The notes below the pieces were generated by a model. That model worked only from the letters and a program-made list of their open reading frames with translations, made no database searches and had not been told where the DNA came from. Shown here piece by piece: positions 12,311-40,900 of a stretch of 64,000 bases of DNA (positions are counted from its first letter, which is position 1; each line of letters opens with the position of its first letter). The translations under genes were made by a program, and so were the position numbers. Source of the DNA: Chrysaora quinquecirrha. Its lineage: Eukaryota > Cnidaria > Scyphozoa > Semaeostomeae > Pelagiidae. The stretch covers positions 340,404-404,403 of the forward strand of contig JACTAT010000291.1 of assembly GCA_014526335.1 (NCBI GenBank). The letters are read 5' to 3'.

Positions 12311-13334
12311 TTCATACCAAATAATAAAATCTAGTTGAAATATAACCTAAGAATAACAAAGTAATAAATTGAAGCTAACAATTAATAAATCTTAAAATTC
12401 CCTGTTTGGTACCTACCTAACAGTACAGTCCCCCCACAAGTCATTCAAATCATATATTGGCTTCTTGAGCCATAGAATTTAAATTTGTGAGTTCTTTATT
12501 GTCTTTTTTAAAAAGGGATTCGCCATGCACATATAATCAAAATTCCTAAAACTGATTAAGCTCCTTCTCCCATGTCACAAACATGTGAGGTGCGATGTGA
12601 TTGTCGCTGATGAAGTGTTCACATATGCTGCTTGTCTGAGATGATGAATGATCCTCCATCCCCTGTGCTGCTCTGCAACGTGTGACCCAGAAAACAAAGA
12701 TTCATTCATTTTGATATGACCACAAATTGATTGCCGATGGTCACCAATGATGTTCACATTATGGATTTTCCATTCCATCGCCGAGGATTGCAAGAAAAAA
12801 ACTTTTTTGGTTCATCAGCGATGGTCGTTCTGCTGCAGGTTATGGGTCCCTAGCCAGTCTGCTAACTTTGTCCCAGACTGCTAACTTTGCAAACTGTGCT
12901 CCAAAGATGATATAAAAAAGTCACACTTTGTTTCTGCACACTTTTTTCTGATAGTCTCAAGCACTAAGATGGTGTTATTTTATAAAAATTTGGACTAGAA
13001 TTTGGCGTTGTGCTCCTGGAGTTGCTTTGCTTGCTTTGAATAAATTTGGAGTGAGCAAAGCAACTCAGTACCTAGGACAGTGAAACTCTGTACCTAGACT
13101 AAGTTTTGGATGCTTTATTCGATAATATTGCATTAGAAAGTCAATATCTTGTGGTTTAAAACAATTTCAATGCTGTCTGTCAGCTGTTTACTGAAAATTT
13201 GTAGGAGATAAAGCAGCATTAGAGGGCTAATATTTGGAACTAATCATCATACCACTAATCTTAACTCATTTTTTTCTTTCAGCCTTGATATTGTAACAGT
13301 AAAAAAGTTGTTGAGGTGAATTGCAAGTGACACA
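12311..13334. other. Spacer and 5' region of PLK4
   Basis: No coding exon seen. A good acceptor (TTTTTTTCTTTCAG at about 13269-13282) lies 53 bases before the PLK4 start, so an untranslated first exon probably lies in this stretch. The CTAACTTTG phrase near 12858-12890 is a short direct repeat. Confidence 0.45.
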
Positions 13335-30728
<17,394 letters not shown>

Positions 30729-31637
30729 AGATAGCAGATCACTTTCTTTTAAGGTATGATCATTCTTCTGTGCGATTACTACTAAAACATGCACCACGTG
30801 TAAACCACATGACTATACTTTAATGAAATAGTAAATCTTTGTTTTCATATATTATATATATTTGTTTATTATAATTTTACTTGATCTTAGATATTATCGA
30901 CATTTTATCCCCCCTCTCTCGTTTTTGTCTGAAAGATTTTCTTCTTGAATCTCCAGCAAGTTTAACCTAGCCTATTATAAAATTTCCTGACTTCATTAAA
31001 TTATATAAGAACAATCTTAATAAGAAAACACCAGGCTGAGATCTGGGCAAAATTTTTCTTCTGTCTTCCAAAGCTATGCAGTGCTTGAGTAAGTCTGCTT
31101 GTGGAAAGGCCTTTCCTGGAAACGAAATTTATATACAGTACAGATGATGTTGTGAAGAGAAGGAGGTGAATAATGACTCACCAAGACTGTCGAATAAAGT
31201 CTTCAGGAAAAAAGAAAGAAAGTAAAAAGCACGGTCTACTTTACGGTTTTGTTGACCGTATTGACCGTATAAAATCAATTCATTTTATGTATTTTTTGGA
31301 CCCAGAAACGGATTCAGCATCTTTTCTGCCCTATTTTTGTTTCGGGTGCAAATTTTTCACTTTCTTTTTATTTTATCAGTCAAAGTGTTCACTTGACACT
31401 TACTTGACCGCCTAACAATTGGAAATTCGATTAAACATAGACAAACTTTGATATATTGTAATGCAAACTGATATGCTCTGATTTTTTTCGTTTTCAATAT
31501 TTCACATCGGAAATAGATTTTTTTGCAAGTGACTGCAGAACAGAAGACAGTGTTTCCGATGATCGATTTAGACAGGCGTCTTGCCTGAGGTCAAATGGAA
31601 GATATTAAAATCGAGGAACGGGGGAACAGAGAGGTAA
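30729..31637. other. 3' flank of PLK4
   Basis: AT-rich with no coding exon recognised. The AATAAA at about 31194 is the first reasonable polyadenylation signal candidate downstream of the PLK4 stop. Confidence 0.35.
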
Positions 31638-31939
31638 CAGGTCAACTCGCCACACTGCCAACTCGCTACAGTTAAATCTTTGCTCATCTGGTCAACTCGC
31701 CTCTTTAAAAGATGACTCACCACCATTAACTGAACAAGTCAACTCTATCAGCGTGATAAATGGGGGTTTGGGGGCAGCGCCCCTAGTATCCTCAATATCC
31801 TTCTAGAAAACTTTTACGAGATTTTCATGAAGAAACAACAACCAATTTTTTTAAATTCGAATTTCGAATTGAGGCAACTTGACCCGAAAGTGTGGCGACT
31901 TTGAATTTTGGCGAGTTGGCAGTGTTGCAAGTTGACCAG
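31638..31939. mobile_element. MITE abutting the fold-back element
   Basis: The left end, containing GGTCAACTCGCC and CTGCCAACTCGC, recurs inverted at about 31910-31939. It ends nine bases before the large palindrome begins, so one element probably inserted next to the other. Confidence 0.6.
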
Positions 31940-31947
31940 AAACGTTG

Positions 31948-34728
31948 CACCCTGGATAACGTATGTGCAGTACAGCGGTGGTTGTGCAGTACAGCGGTGG
32001 TTGTGCAGTACAGCGGAGGGATAACATCAGTACAGCGGAGGATACCATCAGTACGGCGGAGGGATACCATGAGTACAGCGGTGGATGTTCAGTACAGCGG
32101 TGGGATACCATGAGTACAGCGGTGGATGTTCAGTACAGCGGTGGGATAACATGAGTTGCGTGGAGGATACCATCAGTACAGCGGAGGGATACCATGAGTA
32201 CGGCGGTGGATGTTCAGTACAGCGGAGGGATACCATGAGTTGAGTGGAGGGATACCATGAGTACAGCGGAGGGATACCATCAGTACAGCGGTGGTTGTTC
32301 AGTACAGTGGAGGGATGACTTGAGTACAGCGGTGGATATTCAGTACAGCGGAGGGATACCATGAGTTGTGTGGAGGATACCATCAGTACAGCGGAGGGAT
32401 ACCATGAGTACGGCGGTGGATGTTCAGTACAGCGGTGGGATCACATGAGTACAGCGGAGGGATATCATGAGTACAGCGGTGGATGTTCAGTACAGTGGAG
32501 GGATATCATGAGTACAGCGGTGGATGTTCAGTACGGCGGTGGGATACCATGAGTACAGCGGTGGGCGTGCAACCTGTTTGAGAAATTGCAACGGTGTTGC
32601 ACGAATATGGCAGTATCTGTGCGCAGAAACAGACGCGTTTCGCTCTTCCCATTCCATAGGTTTAGACAACCAGTACATTACGGGACAGCATAAAGTCACA
32701 CAATTAAAGCTCAAGCCTGCTATGGGCTGCGATTTTTGGAATAGACTGGCTGGCTACTAAGTGCCTGTATTTCTCCAACATTCTCTGCTTTACTACGGAG
32801 AGTTAGTTTCACAAAAAAATTGTACAGTTTTTTTTGACAAAGTGCTGAATTCATGACTCAATCAACATTAATCGTTGTTTTAAATACTTGCAAATACAAA
32901 TACTGTGAGAAATCACAAAAAACAAATTGGCTTGCAAACTTGTTACGTACCTTGATAAAAAATCGCTAAAACTATAACTAATTATGGATATTGAGAAGTA
33001 ATAGAATCGTATAATACCATTGAGCTAACAAACAAAACATCATCTCAGCTGAATACAAATTAGCAAATATAACTAGAACATTACAAAAATATAAAAGAAA
33101 TCGAACAGTGTCTTTTTCTCTCCATGTCAGTGTCATTGATGAAAACATTTATCAAATTACCCAAGATGCCCATCTTATTAAGTTACTGACGTTCTGCTGT
33201 AACTTAATTTTTTTTAGCTGCGCATTTGTGCCTTGATAATGCTGACATGTAGGCAAATTGTGTCTTGCAAAATTCACACATGTACTTCACTTTATTGTGT
33301 GATGCTGCAAAATGCCTCGATAGGCATCTCTTATCTGCGAATCCTTTCCCACAGCCATCCACTTTGCACATAAACTTCCCTGCACCACGTTGTGTCTTTC
33401 CTCTGCCCTTGCAATTGTGTTGATGTCTTGTGAGATTGTGCCTGTAGGCAAATTTTCGATTACACACTGGGCACTCAAAAGCTTTTTCACCTGTATGCGT
33501 CACCATGTGACCCTCCAGCAAGTGCTTGTGTGTGAATTTAGCTTGACAGTGTGCTAAATCTTATATCAAGGTACGTAACTACATATTATGATTTGTTTGA
33601 TATTTCGAAAAATGCAATTATGCGTCGGTGTTCTACAAGGAAATGATTCTGCTTGATTCTGATTTCGTGAGATGAATTTTGCATGCGATATTTCCAGTGG
33701 CTAGTAAATATTTGCGAGCGGAAAATCACAGGACAGATTGCAAGACAATTTGTTTTTTGTGATTTCTCACAGTATTTGTATTTGCAAGTATTTAAAACAA
33801 CGATTAATGTTGATTGAGTCATGAATTCAGCACTTTGTCAAAAAAAACTGTACAATTTTTTTGTGAAACTAACTCTCCGTAGTAAAGCAGAAAATGTTGG
33901 AGAAATACAGGCACTTAGTAGCCAGCCAGTCTATTCCAAAAATCGCAGCCCATAGCAGGCTTGAGCTTTAATTGTGTGACTTTATGCTGTCCCGTAATGT
34001 ACTGGTTGTCTAAACCTATGGAATGGGAAGAGCGAAACGCGTCTGTTTCTGCGCACAGATACTGCCATATTCGTGCAACACCGTTGCAATTTCTCAAACA
34101 GGTTGCACGCCCACCGCTGTACTCATGGTATCCCACCGCCGTACTGAACATCCACCGCTGTACTCATGATATCCCTCCACTGTACTGAACATCCACCGCT
34201 GTACTCATGATATCCCTCCGCTGTACTCATGTGATCCCACCGCTGTACTGAACATCCACCGCCGTACTCATGGTATCCCTCCGCTGTACTGATGGTATCC
34301 CTCCACACAACTCATGGTATCCCTCCGCTGTACTGAATATCCACCGCTGTACTCAAGTCATCCCTCCACTGTACTGAACAACCACCGCTGTACTGATGGT
34401 ATCCTCCGCTGTACTCATGGTATCCCTCCACTCAACTCATGGTATCCCTCCGCTGTACTGAACATCCACCGCCGTACTCATGGTATCCCTCCGCTGTACT
34501 GATGGTATCCCTCCACGCAACTCATGTTATCCCACCGCTGTACTGAACATCCACCGCTGTACTCATGGTATCCCACCGCTGTACTGAACATCCACCGCTG
34601 TACTCATGGTATCCCTCCGCCGTACTGATGGTATCCTCCGCTGTACTGATGTTATCCCTCCGCTGTACTGCACAACCACCGCTGTACTGCACAACCACCG
34701 CTGTACTGCACATACGTTATCCAGGGTG
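31948..34728. mobile_element. Foldback-like palindromic element with gene fragment in its loop
   Basis: Two arms, 31948-32935 and 33740-34728 (about 988 bases each), are inverted copies with only scattered differences. Each arm starts CACCCTGGATAACGTATG. It then has about 600 bases of 19-22-base units built on AGTACAGCGG followed by TGGATGTTC or AGGGATACCATG, then about 360 bases of non-repetitive sequence. Long inverted repeats made of short tandem units are the hallmark of Drosophila Foldback-type elements. The 804-base loop holds a zinc-finger exon on the - strand, and a shared 16-mer GTTACGTACCTTGATA inverted at 32942 and 33564, which suggests the arms once reached further in. No target duplication was seen and no transposase recognised. 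Confidence 0.85.
33204..33553 (-). CDS. C2H2 zinc-finger terminal exon, 5' part missing
   Basis: Open frame of about 115 residues ending at a TAA at 33204-33206. Four fingers can be read in order. The first is incomplete (CQAKFTHKHLLEGHMVTH, lacking its first cysteine) and is followed by a TGEKAF linker. The second is C2HC-like (CPVCNRKFAYRHNLTRHQHNC). The third has a CKVDGC spacing with HFAASH. The fourth ends SRHKC. The break in finger 1 coincides with an AG acceptor (33554-33555), so this looks like the last exon of a split gene. No upstream exon is visible in the fold-back arm that follows. It may be a captured fragment or a gene belonging to the element. Such fingers usually bind DNA, but the target is unknown. 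Confidence 0.65.
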
Positions 34729-34967
34729 GATGAGTGACGTGACTTCCTAGTAGCCTGATCTGCCCTTTTGAAATTACACACAAAAAATTATAAATATTAC
34801 TATGTCTGTGTTCTGCGTGTCGGTCTGTTATTATTGTTAGTTGAATCTCTCTCGCTGTTGGGTTCATTTGGTGACTTATTTGTGGAAAATGTCATAATAT
34901 TTTCTGCTCTGAAAACAGCAAGCCAATCTTCAAGGGAAATTTGCTGATTCACACAAGTTGGATTATC

Positions 34968-37900
34968 ATGCCCAGGAAGGGATTAAATTGTTTTTGTCAA
35001 GGTAAAGAGTCAATAAAATCATCCAACAAAGTCAGTCTATCTTTGAACATAACAACAGAAGATCTGACAAAATGCGGAAATTGGGTGAAAAGAAAACGAC
35101 ATTGCAAGTGTAACAATCTTGTATCATTACAATTTAGACAACATTCATCCTGTTTGTGTTTGCGTGGATTTTTGACACGTTTTCATCGAAGTGACGATCT
35201 TTTCAGACAAAGGTATAAACATTCTACTCTAACCTACTTAATAATTTTGCAATTATTTTTTTAATTTACATTAGACTTTCTATGCAGCATTCGCTCTCGA
35301 GCTCGAGAGGCCTATCCTTCCCCCCTCATTTTTAAAACCACGAGGTTTTTATGAAAAAAAGAGCAAATAGATTTTAGCACATTCTTGGAAATTCTTTAGC
35401 AATATAGTTTTTTTGTAAGTTTTAAACATAATACCCTACCCAATAGCTTGACATTTAGAGTGTCAAGAAGATTCTTTAGTTTTAGGGTAATTATTAGCTA
35501 CTCGTCAACCGAGGGGTTTGCTTATATTAAAATGGTTTCTTCTGAAACGAAATGCGTACACGTTTTTTTTTATAAGGAACCTTTGGTCTGAGTTGAGGCT
35601 GGAGTTCCTTAATTTTTCAACAAACAAAATGAGGCTGAAAGTTCCTTATACTGTTCCTTGTCGTGAGATATGTTTGAATACTAATTTTTACAGCAAATTC
35701 ATATAAACTTGCTTCAATTTCTAACTTTAAGTATAAATGGAGTCTTTTTGGAAGAACCATGGGAAATACATTGTTATTCTGCTATTCTTTTGCACAAATC
35801 GTCTTGTTCTTGAAGAAAATTATTCTTAGTTTTTCATCCGAGCCTCGACAGTTCCTTAAAGTTTCTTAATTTTTTGGGAATTCTCAGCCTCGAGTTCCTT
35901 ATAAAGGTGTTTCTTATAAAAAAACGTGTATTAGCTACTCATCAGCCGAGGGATTTGCTCGTATTAAAATGGTTTCTTCTGAAACAGAATGCGTATATTC
36001 GCATTTCATTTCAAACAAGATTGTTGCCGGTTTGGATGATTGTTTTTCCCAAAGCAATATCTACCATGTGACCGCGACCATGTGACTAAATGAACAACGT
36101 GTTTTGTTACTTTGTTTAACTGTTACAATTGTTAATGTAATGAGTTTGACTCTAATGGCGATGACTCTGTTTGAATCTAATGGTGATGCCTCTAAGACTT
36201 TAATACTGACTCCAATTAGATATTGATCAGAGAATCTGTTTTTATTTCATTCATGCATCAGTGGAGTACCATGCTGGATGAAGGACCTAGGGGGACTCAT
36301 AAATATTTAAGATAGGGGGATAGGAATGCTCAGGTTAATTTTTGGGTATTAATTAAAAAGTATAGAAAAGCATGATAGAAAAAGGAAACTAAACTAAAGC
36401 AACATTGCTCAAATTGTATAAATATCCTAATTCATTACACAAAAGTTGCCAGTTAGTGAGCCAACCGGAGAAGTGAGTGAGCAACCCTATCCCGAATCTA
36501 TATGACTATGAGTACCGCCCTGTGATGAAGGATGGGGATTATGAATATTGTTCTCCATAGTACCCTTGTTGAACAGAAATCTGGTTGAACAACATCAAAA
36601 GTTGCAATGAAGGAGGGGCAATTCACTCCTTGAAAGTCTCGTACACCTTTGCTGGAAGTCCTATTGTTTTCTCGGAAGTCCCTTGAAAGTCCTTTTGTTT
36701 TAATGGAAGTTTTGCAGAGTGGAATGCCCCTCGGCACTGAACGCAATTTGGGCGCCACAAATTTTAGAAGTTGAGCGCCAAAAAATTCCGAACTTCCTCG
36801 CAGGGTCCGGTTAATTTCACACCTTTAGATCCGACCTTTGAAATAAATAGGAAAGAAACCACCTTTCTCATTGCCCGATGATGGAGACGGATCTCTCCTG
36901 AAACGTTGCCCTTCTAAATATCAAAGGCTTGTCATGATAAGTGGTGACTATCATGTTTAATACGGAGTACCCTTGTTCAGGGGTGGCGCTAGGCTTTGCC
37001 CGAAAAGGGGGCTAGTCTCCCGGACGAGGGGGCTTAATGTATAACGTAACAGTACTCTTATCTATGCTTGACCAGATCCCTTATCTTCAGTTCGTATTGG
37101 TCTTTATTGGTTCACAACGGTGCATAGCTTTGAATCTATTGACAACCATTTCCAGATTAATTCTGCTTCCCATTCCAGGGGCAAGTTGGCCGATAAGTTG
37201 GCTGAAGGCCGATTCAGCGAACGCTGACGGCGCGCAGACACAGAGGGGGGCCTGGGGGTATTCCCCAAGAAAAATTTGAATTCTGGATTCGCTTAGATGC
37301 GATTTCCAAGCATCCAGGGGCATAATTTCCTAATATAGACACTCATTTCGCACACGAAACGCTAGACATCGTTAAGTGCAACTAACTGTCGCAATGTCGC
37401 ATTGAAGTAAATTTTGGCGTTTCCATAAATTGACGATTGCCGATTTTTTGGTTGGTTATCAAAATTGCAACTTCACGGTAGAGGGCGCCTTTTTCAACAT
37501 GAAAAAGGTCTGCAAAGGCTATTACTATTTCTCGTCAAGAAAGTTAGGAGGTCGATGTTATATTGGGCTGTGCGATGTTAGATATTCCATGCATAATAGT
37601 TAGATTCCTAGTGCCGAATCTCCCCTCAGATTTCATCAACTTAATCAACAACCGGAAAAGGAGTCAAAGTGACAAAAAAAGTCACCCATCGGCACTTCCC
37701 CGACAACGATTTTCCCCGATGAGGGGGCTAGAGTTCCCCGACAAGGGGGCTGTAGCCCCCCTAGCCCCCACCTGGCGCGACCCCCCCTCCCCGTGTTGTT
37801 CGGAGGTGTACTAGGGGTACCTGAGGTAGGGCCGCAAGAGACCAAGAGACAAATATAGAATAAAGATACAGGAATAGAGTACATTTCCAAAACAAACTCA

Positions 37901-40900
37901 AACTGATTGTTGAAAAGGGTTCGAGTTGACAAGTTTTATCTCCGATAGCTAAACTTTTACGGACAGCTAAACCCCCCGGGGGGGCACTTGATCAAAGTTT
38001 GTATCGTCATAGCATTTAAAAACATAGCCGGCTTTCGACACCGTAAAATTAAACAATGTTAAATCGACAACTTTCCTTGTTTCCTTGTTATATCAAAAAC
38101 TTGATCTGGAGCGTTCCTTATACCATAGGAATCATGAAAATCGACACCGTTCCTGGCGGCATGTCCCCAGGATCCAAATTGTTCGTTCGTGGTGTCCCCT
38201 CCCGGGAAGTATACTTTTGTTATAGCGGGTTTAGCAATAGACTTGATTGACCAATCAAAACGTAGCATTTGTTCTATCTGTTTGTTATGTATACTCTGAA
38301 GAGTGTCAGACGAAAAAGGCTTGAGTATGCCGGAAAATGTTTTGTTTCTGCTGTTTACTGCAGTTTAACGCAGCATTTGTTAAACTGGTTTTGAAAAGCT
38401 GGTTTACTAGATTGTGTTTCAGAGTAAAGTTTCTTATAAGAAAGGGTTTATGTAATCGACGAGCTGCAAGTTCCGAGTTTTCAGTTGAGAGTTTCGATGG
38501 TGAAGTTTTCAAGTTTTCTTTCTCATTCTCAAACAACTTGCCGTATTGGCAGACTAAATTTGTTCCAGGAAACTGAAAAACCACCCATTTGTTCTGCGTT
38601 TATTTAACCAATGCAGCCAAAGTTCAATATGTTTTCCTCTTCAGGAAATCATGGTTTATCGTAAAATCCCAAATGACGTAATAAAAAATCGGAGTTGAGT
38701 TTTTAAGTTTATAGATCGATTATGATTACTCTTTTATTCTATTCAATGCTTATTTAGAAATATCAAGCATTTCGTTTTGGTTAACCATTTTTTCATTCAT
38801 TTGAAAATTTAAAAATGATGGAGAGAGATTAAAATCATGATTAGATTTAGGATTTATATTGTCATTTCCTCCAATGCATGCTTGTGGAATGAAATGAATT
38901 TCCCTGCCGTGGTTTCACTATGTACTTCAAAAATCCCTTTGAAGGCTTAGTTGTCTGGATTTTCAAACGAATGAATGGTTTTGCTCCAATTATTCTTACT
39001 TCTTAGCTATATATTAATTCCTATTGAATTTCATAAATTTCTAACCTTAAAAGAATGCGGGAAGTGGTTGAAGACATTGCTCACCAACGCACTTGATATC
39101 ATTCGGTCCCATTTTACGACATCATTCGTGGGTGTTATCACACCAAAGAAGAAGTGTAGTTTTGTTTCGGTGAACTTAATGGCATGAAATTGATGCATAT
39201 CGCAGTTTGATTATTTTACAAAAAGAAAAACAAACAAAATCGTGAAGAAATGATGACTATACAACAACAAAATGATAGAAGGTAGGGAGTAGGAATTTGT
39301 GTGAAACCAGTGGTCAATCAGGGTTACTTTTACTTTCTATTCAAACGTCATTTGAAAGACCTTCATTTTCATGTTACAATCACTGATTAGTGGTTACAAT
39401 ACGTAACAACACTGCTTCTTGTTTACTATTTTCCTGCGACCGTTGTCATAAAACAACCCACTCTGAGTTTGAATTCAAGATGGTGACGCGAACGCACAAA
39501 TCTCGAATCCGCTGCAAGATTTGATTTATATTTTCAATTTCTCGAGTTCTTTGCATCAAAGAATGAATGGAAGTAAAATGTAATAGATAATATCATAATC
39601 TCAATAGTATAAGCTCGAAATCTCTGCTTGAGCAAATAAGATGGAACGGTTTTTATTCAAAAGCATTAGTCTTTTGTTTTTCGGATGCAAGAGATTTCAT
39701 GTTAGGTTTTGTTTTTGTAATCGAACTTTGGTGTCAAATACATCATTCTGATTCAGACGACGCTCACAAAAGAGTCTTTCTTTTCCTTTGGATTATACCC
39801 GTCTTTATTGTTTCTTTTGAAAATAATCGTCAGGAACCATCAAGCAATTGTTCGTTGTTTAGGATCTTAGATCCAATCTTATTGTAAATCTTAACGAAAT
39901 CATTTCAGCCAACTAGGGGAACATTTCACTTGTGCTCTGTCACCGTGGATATTGCATTTTATTAACAGCTCTAATTTCAAAGCCAATTGAGTAGAGAGGC
40001 TAGAGTTAAATCTCCGTATGCAATGAAAATATAAGAATTGATGAGAATAATTAATAGAATCCGGTCTAATCTTAAACAGAATTAACTTTATTCACCTTCT
40101 TTCCTGCTTTATAGACAAACTATGTATGATTTTGTCAATGAATGGTCACCTGGAGGGCAACAGAATCGTCAAGTCGGACACTGGCCAACCAAAGTTCATC
40201 TTTTCCACGAACCATTGAAGTTTTTCAGTAGTAAATCAAAAGAGAGCAAGTACATCAACCTGGATTTAGATCAAGAGAATTGTCAGTGTACCAATCATGC
40301 TAAAACATCACGCAGAAGACGGCTTAGAAGTAAATCTGGCTTTTACTTGACAATAATGCCCAACGGACAAGTTCTTGGTGTCAAAGATCCAACCAATGTT
40401 TATAGTAAGTTAAATTCATTTGGTTTTTAAAAACATTTTACTAAACTTTGAATTCTTTATTTAGTCACTATCACTACATGGCTATAGTTTCCTACTGAAA
40501 TCTTGCATATTGAAATTTTTAGAAACGATATACCATACCTATTTGAACCCAGAAGTCTAGCTACCGATAACCGATGTTCTTGTGCAGGAGCAGGGCATGA
40601 GATATCTATTCAGAAAAGGCATTTCGGGGATTTGAAGTGAGTTGAAAGGAAATAAAAGACCTTAGAATGGAGCTTGCGCTTGGTCTAAGCATGCCCGTTC
40701 TTCATACTGTCGGAAAATAGGGGAACGCCTTTTTCCCTTTTTTCTCCGCCTAATCCAAACGGTCTTACTCCGTCTACCTCATCCGGACTTATTCGAATCG
40801 ATTCAAATGGTCTTTTAGGCCTAAGATCTTTTTATCTGAGTGTGCGAGGTCTCTAACACGTGCACAGTCTAGTTATGATACTCGTTCAGACTGTATTATA

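Noticed and set aside
31851..34781. Many overlapping open frames on both strands reading repeats like STAVDVQYSGG or PPLYSWYPSAV
   Set aside because: The 19-22-base units happen to lack stops in several frames. Both strands and both arms are open equally, so this is not a protein signal.
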